A stretch of 64,000 bases of DNA from Manihot esculenta (GCF_001659605.2 NC_035161.2:40753956-40817955), one strand, 5' to 3'; shown: positions 23,621 through 37,330, counted from the stretch's first letter. Program-made: numbers and translations. Notes: a model not told the origin generated them from the letters alone.

Positions 23621-24188
23621 AATGGAAGCAAAGAAAATCACATTATGAATGTTGTAAGCTTTTCTGGCGTTTTGTATTTGTTGAGTCTGTTTCAGTGAAC
23701 CAAATATTTAAGCTACAGCTTGGGACACGATTTCCTAGAATAATGTTGAGATTCATGATAAAGTTCAGTAACTTTCTGTTCTTGATGATTTTATCACCAA
23801 GTTCTTTATCATTACATCTTTGAATATAGGTTGATTAGAGCTTTTCAATTTATCTAAAGTTACTTATTAATGGAATAAAATTTACTAAAAGACAATGTCT
23901 GATAGCTGCCTTGTGTCAACTTTGTTTCAAGGTTAAATTTGTTTTCACTTTGCCTATCTAGCCATATGATTGGGGGCTATTGCCGCAACTCCTTCGTTTG
24001 GAGTTGAATTACCCTCGCGGGTGATCTCTTGATACTCTCTGAAATTGGTGAGCAAAATCTATAGTTTGACCGTTAATGCATATGATATTGTATAAAATGT
24101 GCAGGTGCTTTCATGTATATCTCAAGCAATACATATATGTATAAAATCGAAAAGGGATTTTTTTTTTCTTTTTCCCTGTAATTATCCA
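23621..24188. other. Spacer between convergent genes
   Basis: 570 bp between the small membrane-protein gene and the 3' end of the TBL gene; probably the two 3' UTRs, nothing else seen. Confidence 0.5.
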
Positions 24189-26766
24189 TCATCGATGCAA
24201 TCTGCTATTGACTAAAATTTCCATCACCAAGTCATTCCAAGAGTCTATCGGCCCTGGCAAGCACCAATGTAAGCAATCATTCTGAACTCGAGCAAAGCTA
24301 TCCTCTGCAAATGGCTGAAAGTCCCTGTATGGTCCGGGATGCCCATCTGGCCTCAACAATGAGAGTCGAGTAGTATCAAGTAATTTCAAAACCGCCCCTT
24401 TCCAGATCCTAATTCAGCAGCTTTCTCGAATTCTTCCAATTCAATGTTTCGCATTGTTATGTCCACATCTCTCATATCAATCTCACCTTCTTTGGAGGGT
24501 ACTGTTCTATTGCAACTGCCTCCGCTAAACCATTCTCCATTCTCAAAGTGGTCGGGGGTGGTTGTTCTAAAGAAAATAAAAGAGCTGTGATCTGATCCTG
24601 TAATGAAGTCGAAGATCAACCGTAGTGCTTTTCGATATGCGTGGTCAAATCCAAGCTCTGTCAAGTTCTTTCCAGGGCAGTGATGGCAGCCTGTAACACT
24701 GTCATTCTCATGATATAATGCAGTTTTGAGGAACCATTTGCCACCTGCAATTACAGCATAATCAAAATTCCTGTATTCATTAGTCCATTTATGATCAAGT
24801 ACATCTAGATGAAGCTGAACTTCTGAAGATGAAACCCCATTCATGTCGTCAAATACATCTGCCTTGATGAGGAATGGGGTCCAAATGACTGAAAGGGTGA
24901 AGTTATGAGCTGGAAAGTGCCATATTTTCGATCTATATTCCTTGTCGTGGTACATCTCATCAGCTTGTTCCACCTACGGGACATGAACAACTGATCAATG
25001 GGACGAATTTTTGAAAAATTCCGGTTATTGAACATAAAGTTAAAACTAGATCCACAGTGCTTCTGGTGCACAAACACTTTCATATTATGTGGAGTCTATT
25101 CTCAGCGTTACAAGGAGCACTTGTATTTTTGTAAGAGATGGGCATTGTTTTTATATGCTTTTGGAGTAAAATGCTGTGACTTTCTCGTTGGTCACAGAGC
25201 ATCTAAGAAAATTTATCAAGTTTGCAAGCAATGGCTGGCTGCTACTTGCTAGACTCGGGCCTAAAACATTTCCTCATTGCTTGCACAACATATCAGGTTT
25301 CTGTGTGGGACCCAAATATTTTTTTTTTTCCCTTCAATAACTTAATTTGAAAGATTACTCCACAACAACAAATTGTTCTATACAAGATTTGCTTGGAGTG
25401 ATAGACCTAGACATGGATTATGTTCATATATAAATTGTCGCCTAGTATTGATACAAATGATTTCATGCATTAACCTAGAGGAAATATCTATTAAAACTCT
25501 AGAGAAGACATAAAGATCAATGATAATTAAAATCTTCTTAATGCCTGGTAGGTATACCGGCTTGGAAAGAGACGTAATAACCTCCCAAAAGCAATACCTT
25601 AACCATAAAAGTACCAATTAAATCTAGTAAGGATCTTCCTCATGCATGATCCTTGCAGAAGTATATGTAGAACTAATGTGGAGAGTTTAAGATCTCTAGG
25701 AGCTCTTTAATGGAAGAAAGTAAGTTTCCTAATCATGAGATGGCACAGAAACCTCCAAGCCCCCAAGTTAAGTAGCCAGTTTTGTTATCGCAGGGAAAGG
25801 TGGCTAAATATTGTAACTTTTTATTACTTTCAAACTAAACTTGGCTTCTACTCAACAATGTTTACACTGATGGAGTGGCTATGAAATAGCAAAAGGCACA
25901 GGTTGATGATTGCAGCACTTGATGTCCTCAATTTAGCAAAATTTAGGAATTAGCACACCTAACCGAGAAAATTAGGAAATAAAAACCATCCAAGCAAATG
26001 TTTAAGAATATAGGAATTTTCTTCAAAATTGGAATTTTACCTGAGAGAGAATGCAAAGCAACGACTGCACGTGGTTACGAGAAATGGAATCACCAATAAA
26101 AGCCCACGATTTGTTCCTCATCAAATCAAGAAATTTCTTCGGATTGAATCTGGGTAGATCACACCCCACTGGATTCCACCTCCAATATAGGTACCCAGTA
26201 TCAGGCCTTCCATTTTTCATGCAGTTTTGATGACCTTCGATTGCCAAACAACTCCGATTAGTGTAAAATGGACCAGAAGGATCTGGAATCCAATCTCCAA
26301 TAAATAAGTCACATTCTCCTGCAACAATTTTTGCAGATTAAATCAGCTCCAAATTAGACAAACTTCAAAGTATGGAACACATGACACAATTTACTCGATG
26401 CATGTTATTAAAGCAGAGAAGAAAAGAGTAAAGAAATTTAACAGAATTTTACAGACCTGTTTCTAAAATTTGGGTTCTATTTGGCGCAGAATCATTAGAA
26501 AATTGAATTTGGCTGCCATTGACAGCGAAATCCGTAGAACCCGGCTCTTTATCTTCAATGGACAGAGCATTAGCTTCTGGAGACTCTGTATTAGTTGCCT
26601 GTTCAATGGCTGGTGTCTCTCCAACTGATGAGAAGCTGATTGAATCAGAGACGAACAGACGAAAAGAAAGACCTATTAAGAGAAGTGAGACTGCAAATTT
26701 TACGAAGAAATGCTTGTGTTTAGTCGAGGAAAATGGGTTGGAATCAGACCTCATCTCCTTCGCCAT
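24189..26766 (-). CDS. Trichome-birefringence-like (TBL) polysaccharide O-acetyltransferase, frameshifted
   Basis: Exons on the - strand: 26766-26457, 26318-26041 and 24973-24189. The Met at 26766 ([12 protein letters not shown]) is preferred over 26832 because it sits just before the basic stretch and signal anchor ([19 protein letters not shown]). After a variable stem come the PMR5N/TBL domain ([25 protein letters not shown]), the esterase motif GDS (179-181, [10 protein letters not shown]) and the C-terminal DxxH ([10 protein letters not shown]). Residue pattern is nearest TBL23-26, a group reported as mannan O-acetyltransferases; the protein would act in the Golgi. At about 24388-24402 the frame changes: one frame ends GSGKGRF-stop while the conserved sequence ([21 protein letters not shown]) continues in another, with no splice signals between. 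A missing base in the GGGG run would explain it. Either the gene is recently broken, losing DxxH, or this is a sequencing error. Confidence 0.85.
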
Positions 26767-26832
26767 AATGGTATCAGACAGAGCAAAGAAAGACTCTGTA
26801 TGTGTGAGAGAAAGAGAGAGACAACCATCCAA

Positions 26833-28763
26833 ATGAATTGCTATGGGAAGAAATGATGACGATGGCTGACAGATGACTAAGAATGATTAATGCTAACGCC
26901 AAATTACCTTTGTCTAAGCAGCAGTATCAGTGCATTTTGTCACGGACCATCCTCCTAGTAGGCCTGCCAGTCAGCAGCTCGTCTAGTGCCCAGCTCCTGA
27001 AATCTGATCCATCTCCGGTTGGCCTGTCAATTCAGAAACCTCCTCTGACTGCCTCGGCCTTCTTCCTTTGCAAAAATTTAGAGATTTGACAGGTGAAATC
27101 TGAAGAGTTGTGACAATTTGCATGGCCACTGTATTTATAAGATCCAGGATTTCTCCCTTCCACCTTAAGTCGTAACTATATATATATTTTTTCAGGTTAT
27201 TTTGGTTATGAGTAGTTATATATCGGTACTAAGGAAGGTGAAAGAGCTATTGTCGACTGCATTTGGAAGCCTTTGTGGCATATTGTTAAGTTGATGCTCG
27301 AACTAAACACCTCTAAGTTGCGGAGTTAGTTGCATTGCTGTGTAATTTTTTTTAGTAGCGGATATTTTGGATAAATAAAGTAAAATTCATTAATTTTTTA
27401 AATATATTAGAAATTTTATTTAATGTTTAGATATATTAATATCAGACTAATAAAGAAAGTTTAAATTAAATTTTTTTTCCATTTCATTTGATATGATAAT
27501 ATTTTAAGAGAGTTTTTTTTTAATCTTTAAATTTAACTCCAACATGAACTAAAACATCTAATCGGACCGTGATTCGTACTTGTTTTTAGATGTCTGATTT
27601 CAAAGTGTATATATATATATATCATAATCCTTATATATATATAGGTTTTATGTATTTATTTTTAAAAATTTGTATTAATCAAATCTAATAAACGATTTTC
27701 AGAAATTAAGTATGTAACAATACAACAAGAAGAAATAGTGAGCTATAAGCCAAGCCGTCCGGGGAAAAAGAAAAGGCCTAGCCAACCGTTGAGAGTTGAA
27801 AGACCTTCGATAAGATTGAAATTCTTCGTGTGGGGCCCGAAAAGTCCTATCGATTAACTAGGGGAAGCAACAAGCTTTCCAGTTAAACAAACACTTTCAA
27901 CTCCAATTTCTTAAATTTCTCTCTTCTATATCGAAGTGGGTTTCGGAGCAGTGCTTTTTCCGAATCATGAAAGCAAATCTGTTGTCTGTCGGGGGAAGAG
28001 AGATTTCTACTGCCATTCATCACAGGCTATCAAGACTATTTACTAGCCTAATAATCCATTCGAGGAGTGAGAAAAGAATAGCTATGCTTTAAACTGTGGG
28101 CCCTTCGGAACATCGTCCAGGCGAGCCCAACAGAGAGACACACTTCATGTCCTCGTGAAGTGGGGGCTACCTTTGTTTTTCACGTACAAAATTATCCTAC
28201 AAAGAAGTAACGTGCATGTCTTTCAGCTTCTTTACCGGACAGATTGGGTGGACCAAGAAATCATCTTTGGAAATTCCAACCTTCAAGTAATTCGACTGAG
28301 CCGACTACAAAAACCAAGCCCTTTCAAAAGATCCAGTACCAATAAATAGGGTATAGAATATAACCCAGTTCCCTGACTAGAAGCTTATCAATTTCTGCTG
28401 GATTTGATCCAGAAATTATATTACTAGCTTCAACGTTATGAATACCATTCCACATATGAACTCAAACTACATATAAAGGAAATGTTTGACTGTGAAAAAG
28501 AATTGCATAATTACATCACAAATGCAAAATATAGCGCATGATTGCTGGAGTTGGCTACATAACAATCAAACTCCAAAATTCTCAGATGAGAGAGGAAGCT
28601 TTATATTTGATAGGTTACGATCCAACATTGCATCAACACGTACCCTGATGCCAGAAGACCTGCAGATGGTTCTCAAATTCCACTACAGGAAGGCTTAAGA
28701 TGTTACCACATGCCAGAGGCCACATTAAGGGTTCCTGTCACCCACAGTTTCATTATACAGCTG
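26833..28763. other. Intergenic
   Basis: 1.9 kb. The first part is the TBL promoter region (- strand). A short frame at 27967-28092 (MKANLLSVGGREISTAIHHR..., 41 codons) follows a pyrimidine-rich leader on the + strand, but no further exon or family is recognised. TA microsatellites lie near 27178 and 27608. Nothing else is supported. Confidence 0.5.
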
Positions 28764-31700
28764 CTATGGAACTTTCATGCCAAATCCATGCTTTACTTTC
28801 TCAACTCTGTTCAGAAGGAAAACTTGTGCTTCAGGGTATTAACTCATCCATTTTACAAACTTAACAGTCTTCAAATATATTTACATCATATTATCATTAC
28901 AATCATTATTATAGCCAGATGCAACTCCTACAATATTACCAAAGGTACTCAATGTAACTAAGCTTCAAAAACTCCAGGCGCCTTGAAGGTGTAAATCGGA
29001 CATATTCATCTCAACAGCCATGAGCAACCAAATGGCTAATGGAAAAGGAGGATAGAAATCTACCATGATAACTGGCACTATAATTAAAGTCTAATAGTGG
29101 CAAGCACAAAAATTTATGTTGATCAACTCAGTTGACTTCACTTTTCAATCTAGTTTCAGTTTGGAACAGTCACGACTCAGCAGTTTCCTTTCAGTTTCTA
29201 TTCAGACTGGACTGCGGCATGGCCTAATCTCCAGTCTCCATTATAACTTTACCCTCCTTCAGGCCATCATTATCTCTGAATAACCCAACTGATTTGGACC
29301 AAATATTTCACCACTATTTAACAATTCCATCCCAGTATATGTTCAATTCAGTGTCAGAAATTAAAAAATGGAGCCCTATTTGCAACTTGAGATTTTTTCA
29401 CTCCATTATACAGCAATCAGCAATTCTTTTCTCCATTTTCCTTTTATGGTATGATGTGTTATCATTAGCCAATGCATATGTGTATGAAATCTGATTTCTA
29501 AAGCAATGGACAGCTAGCATAGAATAAAAATCAGAATATGTTTCTTAAGCAACTAAAAATGATAACAAACTGAGGCAAATGTCAGAAAGGGGCACTTACG
29601 TTGGAGCGAGCTTCCCAAGGCTATCTAGCTCTTTGCCAGTATCTTCATCGTGCACTCTTCCAGAGATCTCAATGATGTAAGATCTGTCTCTATCAGTTGG
29701 AAGTCCTCTATCAACAAGCAGATCCAAATCTTTTTGGTGAAGTTCTCTACCATTTACAAAAACACCAGTATTCCCACCCGCACAATTTTCTGGCATTGTA
29801 TAATTGAACTCTTCAATAAAAGGCTGCAATAATATTGACATTTCTTTTAAAAAAAGTATCACAAATAATAAGAAGTAAATGATGACCTAACATCTGCTCA
29901 AATTTAAGTTGGTCTTACAGGAATTATGCCAAGACAAGGCCCACCTATGGCACCCCAAAATCCAGCTCGCGAATCATACCTGGTTCATGAAATAGCAAAA
30001 GGCAAATCATCAATACAATCCATTTCTCTCCTTCATGTATTAGGAGCAAAACTATTGCAAATCAAAACACAAAAGAATAAGCATCCTGTCCATACTAAGA
30101 AACTAGCAAACAACGTCAACATACTAAAGAAATTATGAAGGATACTAAAATTTCTGGATGTAAGAAAATTGTTTAGGAGGTCTGTGAAAGGAACGTGTTA
30201 TCATCATTGAATAAGGCTTTACACAGATCAGTTTTTGATAGTCCTCCTACTATCCCTTCTACAACAACTATAGCTTCTATGTTCCTCGGGGGATTCTTTT
30301 TTTTTTTTTTTGGGGGGGGGGAGGGGGGGAGGCGGGTGGGATTGAGATGATTGCATGACTATTTTGATGATGGTTTCTTGTGAAAGTGAACTTACCAATA
30401 CTGTCCAGGATGGATTGGTCCAGCCAACTTCTCCGCCTTCTTCACCAAACGATCTGGTATTGGATGGCCGTTCACAGAGACATTACTTCTACCACGCTCA
30501 TCCCTTTGATTTGATCTGGAAAAATCCTTAAAGCTCTTCTTGATAATGTTTGCAAAAAATGATTCACCACCTTTGGTGATTTTCAACTGACTATCTTCCC
30601 TGTTTGCATCCCCAGAATCTTGGGACACCCCAGTATTAGAGTACTCATGGAATGGAACCTCTATCTCAGTAGCCAGAGATCTCTCTTTCATAGAATTTTG
30701 ACGCGTTGTAGTTTTGCTTGTAATCACTTTTTCTTGATCTGAGCGACTACTTCTGTTTCCCTTTCCAAATCGGTTCACCACATTACTGCTGGTAGAGTAA
30801 TCAAAATGCTGTTGAAGAGGTGAACCAGAAGGTGGTGGAGATAAACCAGCCTTAATTGGCTGCTGAATAGAGTTGACAACCTCTCTTGGAACAATTAAAG
30901 CATCTGGACTAGTTTCATTCTCAGAGGCACTTGGAGATGAAGCATGAAAGCCGTTCATTTCTTGATGCTTCATTGTGTTCAAACCCTGGCCTGTTAATAA
31001 TGCGATTGAATCAGTGTCTACTGCTTGGAAGTCATAACCAGAATTATCATAATCATTGGAAGAGAAGTTGGCATTTATTCTGCTCATACGGCCATGGGAG
31101 TACGAAGCATTGTTTTTAAGCATCTCAGTAGAGCTATCATCACCTTCTGCCGGACATTTTGTCATTTCTGTGTTAAAAGAAAGAACAAGTTTCCTGTTTA
31201 TGATAGAAAAATTTATTACTGTAGAACAGGCACCGCAACTCATCTTTTGTTGATTCTTCCTCATAAGCAATGCTTTCTTGGGAAACTGCAGAAGTTCAAA
31301 GCAATTAAAACATGTAAGAAATGGAGCACCACCAACTATAGGTCGGCAGCATCGGCCACCGCTTGCTAAGACCACTTTCCGAGGCCGATAACGAGCAAAA
31401 CCACCCATTTCAGAGTTAGGATCGCTAGGCCATCTTGTGTTGGACAGGGAACCACGAAAATCTGACGGAGGAGGACGAGAAGTCCTAGCATTATGAACAG
31501 GTGGGGGAAATGCCCCATGGTTTTCATGTTGGTACACAATAGGATTGTTTGAAACATCAGGGAACCTTTTATTACAGAAAGTGGTGGATGGAACTCCCTG
31601 ATGTCTCTCATAACAATGGAAACAAGAACATGAGGGTTGGTGAAAGGTGGCATTGGATGTGTATGTCTCATATGGATCAGGATTAGTATCAAAGAAATGT

Positions 31701-33361
31701 CTAGAGAAGTATTGACTGGATGGTTGTTGGTATTGTCCAGATAACTGATGTGAAGCTCTTTTGAGCAAAAATGGATCCCCAAAGCCAGGAATCTGATTTG
31801 ACTTGTGCACTAAAGGATGAAAATTATGCATGGCCATTTCATGTGCATTGTTATATGAAAATGGATCAGGTTGGTGATGGAAATAAGGAGGCTTGGGTGC
31901 ATGTTGATCAGGTGCAAAAAACTGCATAGAAGCTCTATCAGGCACCGATGAAGCACCAGGAAACCAAGTATCAGAACCAACATAAGGACCTGGTGGAGCT
32001 ATCCTCCTGTTAAGGGGAGCCTTCTTCGTTTTATCAGCCACGTCATATGACCTACTAAGTTGTTCCTTTAGCTCATCCAACTTCCTGAGAAGCTCTGCTC
32101 GATCTTTTGCAAGGTGTTGAGCTTTAGTAGCCTCATCATGGCCATCATGATCCCTCAAAGGCCCTTCATGACAATATGAAGAACCCACATTGTAATTAGA
32201 TGGGCCCTCATCTGGGTAGTTTGAAGTAGAAAATCTCACACTTTCAACCTCATTTGTCAGGGCTCCTTGAAGCCTCTCCATTTCACCTCTCTCCCCATGT
32301 TCCCAGCCTGCCATCTTTCCAGATCTCCAAGACCTAGTTGAATGTCTGATTTCAGAATTCAAATCGCCATTTTCTCTCCCTACAGCACTGCCCAATTTAT
32401 CTCCGCTTATGTCCATGTCAAGATCATTTTCAATTACCAATTTACCGCTTGTAGCATTAGATTGATTCCTACATCTATCAGCATCATCATCACCTATACA
32501 ATTCTTCCGGGGATTCTTTTCATCAGTACTCAAAGATCCATCATTTGACTTGATATCCACATCAGATGAATCACTCAACTCCGGATCTTGCTTTTCTAAG
32601 GAATTCTGCAATTGAGTGGTTACTCCAGCGATCTGAGCTTCATCCGACATTTGTGGTGAAGTATCTGTGTCCCCATTTTTAGTTTTTGCTGCAATATATA
32701 GCAAGAATTCCACTCTTAAAACTACCAAACAAATAAAGAAGAAAAGTATTTTTGGGCCAAATACAAGAGTGATGCTCCACAAACAGTATAAGAATTCAGT
32801 GCATTGATTTCTTCAGTTTTCCTATGTTTTAACATCAACTATATTGGGATTGCAGAGAACTGAAAAACTAGTCATAAATTTCTCAACCAATAACATGAGT
32901 AAACCCCATTTGCGAATGGAAATCCTCATAGACCCACAATTAGATTGATCAAATTACAATCAATTGAGAAAGGAAATAACAATTTAGACACCAAAAGTAG
33001 TAAGGAACAACACAAAAAAAGAGAGCTATCTACAGCCATTCTAATTTCCAGTTTGTAAGAAAATAACAATTTAGACACCGAAAAATACTAAGTAAAAACA
33101 CAAAAAAGGAAAACCATCTCCAAGCATTTTCATCTCCAGTTATGTAAGAATTCAAATATTTCAAATTTCACAAACCAATGTTTTCCCCAACTTCGTTAAA
33201 TAGAGAATACAAGAGAAAGCAATCAGAAAATTGAGCAAAACTGTACCACGAAGAACAGCGCCACAACCACCGCACTGATAAACAGAGTAATCAGCGAGCT
33301 CCGGAAGAAGGTTTTCACACTTTGGACAACGTACGAGCCTCACTTTCGTGGAATCCGCCAT
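28764..33361 (-). CDS. EDR4-like / extra-large-G-like zinc-ribbon protein (DUF3133)
   Basis: Five exons: 33361-33247, 32688-30396, 29979-29919, 29823-29600 and 28806-28764, all with consensus borders and matching phases, coding 911 residues. An N-terminal zinc ribbon has C12, C15, C30 and C33 (RCPKCENLLPEL...YQCGGCGA). A long Ser/Asn-rich region follows with a short coiled coil (about 225-256, AELLRKLDELKEQLSRSY). The DUF3133 zinc ribbon carries C498, C501, C523 and C526 (TCFNC...SCGAC). The conserved C-terminus from about residue 780 begins GPIHPGQYW and includes YDSRAGFWGAIGGPCLG and PENCAGGNTGVFVNG. Plants annotate such proteins as EDR4-like; Arabidopsis EDR4 dampens defence signalling, but this longer protein with the extra-large-G-like tail need not share that role. 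The last exon is only 43 nt. Confidence 0.9.
30300..30341 (+). repeat. Poly-T then G-rich tract in an intron
   Basis: A run of about 13 T is followed by ten G, then A-separated G runs ending GGCGGGTGGG. It lies in the intron between 30395 and 29980 of the EDR4-like gene. The G-rich strand is the template strand of that gene. Confidence 0.85.
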
Positions 33362-35877
33362 TGAAGAAACATTCAAATAGGACTTTTTCAAATGAATTAA
33401 AAAAAGGGGGAAAAAAGAACCAAAAAAGCGACACCGCACCAGAACAAGCCAAGCAGCGAGCCTTCAAAGATTCTCAAAACCAAAACAAAGCCATCCTTTT
33501 CACAGTTACTTTAAAGAGAACGAGACTTACTTTGAAAACATAAGAACATAGAAGGGAACAAAAGAAAATGAAAGGAATGAGATCAACTAAGTGTTGGATA
33601 GCTGAAACTTGGTTTATATTCAGAAGAAGAATACAGGTCGAATAGCACAGAAGAAACAATGTCAAGCATGGAGGAAGTGAGTCTGATGTATCATCATTGT
33701 ATCGCCTTTTTTTTTTTCTCGGCAGCCAAACAGAGGAAGGAAAAAAATTTAAGAAGACAAAAATTCTCGGGAGTCTAGGGAGAAACCTAGATTTTGTGAA
33801 AGAGTCTGAAATTCTATTCGAGGATTGTTTTGTTTTATAATGATTTTTGTTCCATTCGTAAAAAAGAGAGGCCAGGCCCCCCTCAAAAAAGGCCAGAAGG
33901 AATAAAAGCGGTGTCGTTTTGAAAGACCTAGCAACCCAAGGACGTCGTATTTTGAAGCAATGAGAAATCTGGTGTTTAAAGCGAAAAAGTTAAAGAAGAT
34001 TTGCGACTTTTTCCAGGGCTCGGCTATGAAGACTCCAAAAATGTTTTCTTCTTACAGTACCACTTTCCTGTTTGCTATATGAGTAGAAGAAGCAAAAAAG
34101 CATACCATCTAATTTCTGTCAAGTCTTCCTTTTTCTTTTCTTCTCTCTTTCTTATTCTTTAAATTTAATTTTCTAAATTTTAGTAATTAATTTGGATTTG
34201 TTTGGATCTTTTGAATTCATGGCAGCGACTGGGGAGAGAAAAATACAATTTTGGCAGGAAGGGAAAGAGTTCAAGAAGAAGAAAAAGAGTGGGGGCCACA
34301 AATTCTCTGCATATTACACATTGAGTGAGTTTCTGTGAAAGACTGGGTCTGCCACCAACAATCCATGTTTTGACTTTTGGAGGACAGACATGAGAAGGAT
34401 TTCTAAGGATGAATTTAATAATTATCGAATTAAATATCTTTATATATATATATTTATACATGTATTTTAATTAAATGGTGATTAAATTGATTATTATATA
34501 AAGTCAAAATTTATATTAAATTCATCCTAAATAATTTGATTTGATGGAAGAGAAAAATAGGAGGGGTTAATGGCCGACACCTAATTGTTGAGTTAGGTGC
34601 AGGCGAAGCGAAGGCCAGGAGATGAGATTAGATAGTTGAATTTTTGAATTATGAGTGGAGAGAGAGAGAGAGAGGGGCTCTCTCCAATAATGTATGAGAA
34701 ATAAAGCATCGAAAGACTGGCTGGAAACCCCCTGCGCCAGGGAACACTTATTCCTGATTTACATCAAAATTAAATCACATTCATTTTTGGATAATTTACA
34801 ATATTACTTACTTCTCAAAGTAAATTTATAATTTTTTAATAATAAATAATTTAATTTTTAAAATTTTATTTTATTTTACTATAATAATTTAATTCAAATT
34901 AAAAAGATTAAATTGTTGTTAATATTAAAATTATATGGATTAAATTATTAAAATTAAAGAAATTACATTATTATAAAAAAATTAAATTTAAAAAGATTAT
35001 GAAAAAAAATAAAGTTCACAAGCAATGGATAGTACAGGCTAATGAGATACACCCAGAATCAGCTAGCATGTAAGAATCCGACAGAGGAAGTACAGGAGCA
35101 GTATGAAAAGCAGAACATGTGACGTAAGACCAAGAAATTGAAATAGAAATTGCTTTGAATTCAATTGTTCATCTTCGTTTTAACTTTGGCCCTGTACTGT
35201 ACGTTTTCCACTCCACAGTCCAGACAGCTTTCACCGAAAAATCCCAAAACTCATACAAAAATATTTCTGGAAACTTGGCTGCTTCTGAGGTGGATTCTTA
35301 CACGTGATCTCTATAGATTTTAGTCACACTTGTTTGTTTGTTCATATCATCATAATTAAATTTTGGTGCTTTATTGGATGTTTCCTGTAATAGCAAAACC
35401 AGCTTTTGTTGGGCTTCAAAAATCTCCTGTCAACAGAACGATGACATGCGAGCCACTGTTCAACTGTTTATGCAGAGAAAACAAGCTCAGCTCCTTTTAG
35501 GCTTAAAATGTCCATGTGGGATTCGGACATGGCCACTTCTTCAGTATCAGAGCCCATGAAAACAGAGAAGTTCGTGGGGAACATAAAGTTTTCGAGCTCT
35601 ACCCCTTTTCCTTTGTGTATTGTCCCAGTAAGGATTTTAAATAGTTAAAAAGAAAAAAACAAGCATGCATTAAAGATAATGCACAAGACAAGACTACAAT
35701 TTGTAACAGATTCAAGGAAGGTCCAGAGCAGACAGTCCTAACGCCAACTAACAAAACAAAAATCACACAAACAATATCTAACGCTTACACATGAAAAATC
35801 AAGATTACCTTATTGCTCAGTTTTTTTTAATACCCATCTTATTTTTATTCTTAATTCATGTTTAAATCCTTAACAAA
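33362..35877. other. Intergenic, includes promoter of the EDR4-like gene
   Basis: No coding pattern. A short GA microsatellite is at about 34659-34675, and a TA run at about 34440-34453. The first few hundred bases probably hold the leader and promoter of the EDR4-like gene. Confidence 0.5.
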
Positions 35878-36246
35878 TCACAGATGAAAACTGTTACGGA
35901 AGCCACAAGGCAGTACTCCTGCTTTCACCTTCTTGGGTTTATCCTTGAAGCTGTGTCCAATTCCATTCCTCCTCCTCTTCCTCCTCCACAATTTTGACTT
36001 TACAAACTCACTCCAATTTTTAACCATAGAAGAGCGACCACGCGTACGTTCCCTTTCTCCGGAGCCCAATAAAAGGGCGGAGCCGGTGACTGTATTAGAC
36101 GGCCTTCTCGATACTCCAAGAGATGGCAGTATCATTAGATGGCGTTCAATGTGATGGCTAAGTGACACCAACTCATATGAGTCATACAAGAGGCTGTCTA
36201 AATCCCATATGAGTAAGGCTTCTTGGAACCCTAACGTTTTCTTCAT
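35878..36246 (-). CDS. Hypothetical protein, 122 aa, basic C-terminus
   Basis: A single open frame from ATG at 36246 to the stop at 35878. It reads MKKTLGFQEALLIWDLDSLL, then YDSYELVSLSHHIERHLM, a Ser/Arg-rich middle (RRPSNTVTGSALLLGSGERE), and a strongly basic end (KLWRRKRRRNGIGHSFKDKP) that could serve as a nuclear localisation signal. The ordered acidic and hydrophobic N-terminal half followed by a basic tail looks like a real protein of the small plant-specific kind, and codon use is not repeat-like. I do not recognise the family. A longer frame opens upstream but lacks an ATG. No introns are needed. Confidence rests on composition and length alone. Confidence 0.55.
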   Translation of the reverse strand: MKKTLGFQEALLIWDLDSLLYDSYELVSLSHHIERHLMILPSLGVSRRPSNTVTGSALLLGSGERERTRGRSSMVKNWSEFVKSKLWRRKRRRNGIGHSFKDKPKKVKAGVLPCGFRNSFHL

Positions 36247-36249
36247 GGG

Positions 36250-37330
36250 AATCTGCAAGATTTTGTTTGCTTTCTCAGGAAAACGCAGAAGAATATACTG
36301 ACAAATTTGGTCTGTAAGTAAGTACAGAGAGATTGTCAATTGTCATGGGTTATTAATAGTTGGGTTGGACACAATTTTAGGTTTCAGAAGTTGCCCCTTA
36401 AAAGCAGAGCTAAAAATGAGAATTCTAGGGATCGGATTGTCTTTTTGGGTGCCTTGGAAAACCAGAGAATTGGCTTAATTTGGTGGAGAAAATGACAGAT
36501 AAGCTGATTTAAAAAATTGGCTTTTACAGCCAAAAATAATCATTAAAATGGCATCTCATTAGATATGCATGCCTTTTTTAAAAATACTATTTAAAAAATA
36601 TTAAACTATTTTTTTATATAATTTAATTATAAAAATATCAAAAAGAATGCTTTTTTAACGAAGAAAATTTCTTATCACAATCCAATTACTTGCACCAACC
36701 ACAGCAATTGCATACATAGCAATGAGTTTCTGACTTAAGAAATACTTGAGTGACCATTGCATTATAAATTTAAAATGAAACCAATAAAAGAAACAATTAT
36801 CTACTAATTACTGATTGAAATTATAATAAGGACTACTTTGCAATTGCATATGAAATAATACATCCGATTGCACCCAAAAAGTTCTTACTTTATATATAAA
36901 ATAATAGAAATTCTTAGTTATACCTCAGTGTATAAACTCAATCAATTTATGGTTATCATATATGATAGATTTCATTTGTAAAAATATACTGGTGATTTGT
37001 AATTGGTTGGGTGTATAAACACGCTGGTGCAACTAAGAATTTTACTCCTCCACCTAAGTTGAATGCATATAAGTGAAACCTTGTTGCTCTTTCTAGATAT
37101 GAGAGGTTACAATTTTAAGAAATACCTTCTTAATCCTTGTAATATAATTTTAGGAGACATTAGTTACTGATTTAGTCATTATCTCATATTAAAATTTTAG
37201 TTAAATAGTCTTATACTCTTTGAAAGAAGAGCATGCAACTAAGCAGAATGGAAAAATCTATATAATTCCTTGGCAGATTGAACTATTATAAAAGCAAATG
37301 ATCAACCAGCAGTTTCTCACATATACTCAC
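36250..37330. other. Intergenic
   Basis: AT-rich, no coding pattern. The last part is the 3' flank of the GH3 gene. Confidence 0.5.

Noticed and set aside
31366..31782. 138-codon - strand frame inside the EDR4-like gene
   Set aside because: Alternative frame of exon 2; the main frame there is continuous with both zinc ribbons.
35374..35559. 61-codon + strand frame
   Set aside because: No motif, no supporting structure, composition as in surrounding intergenic DNA.
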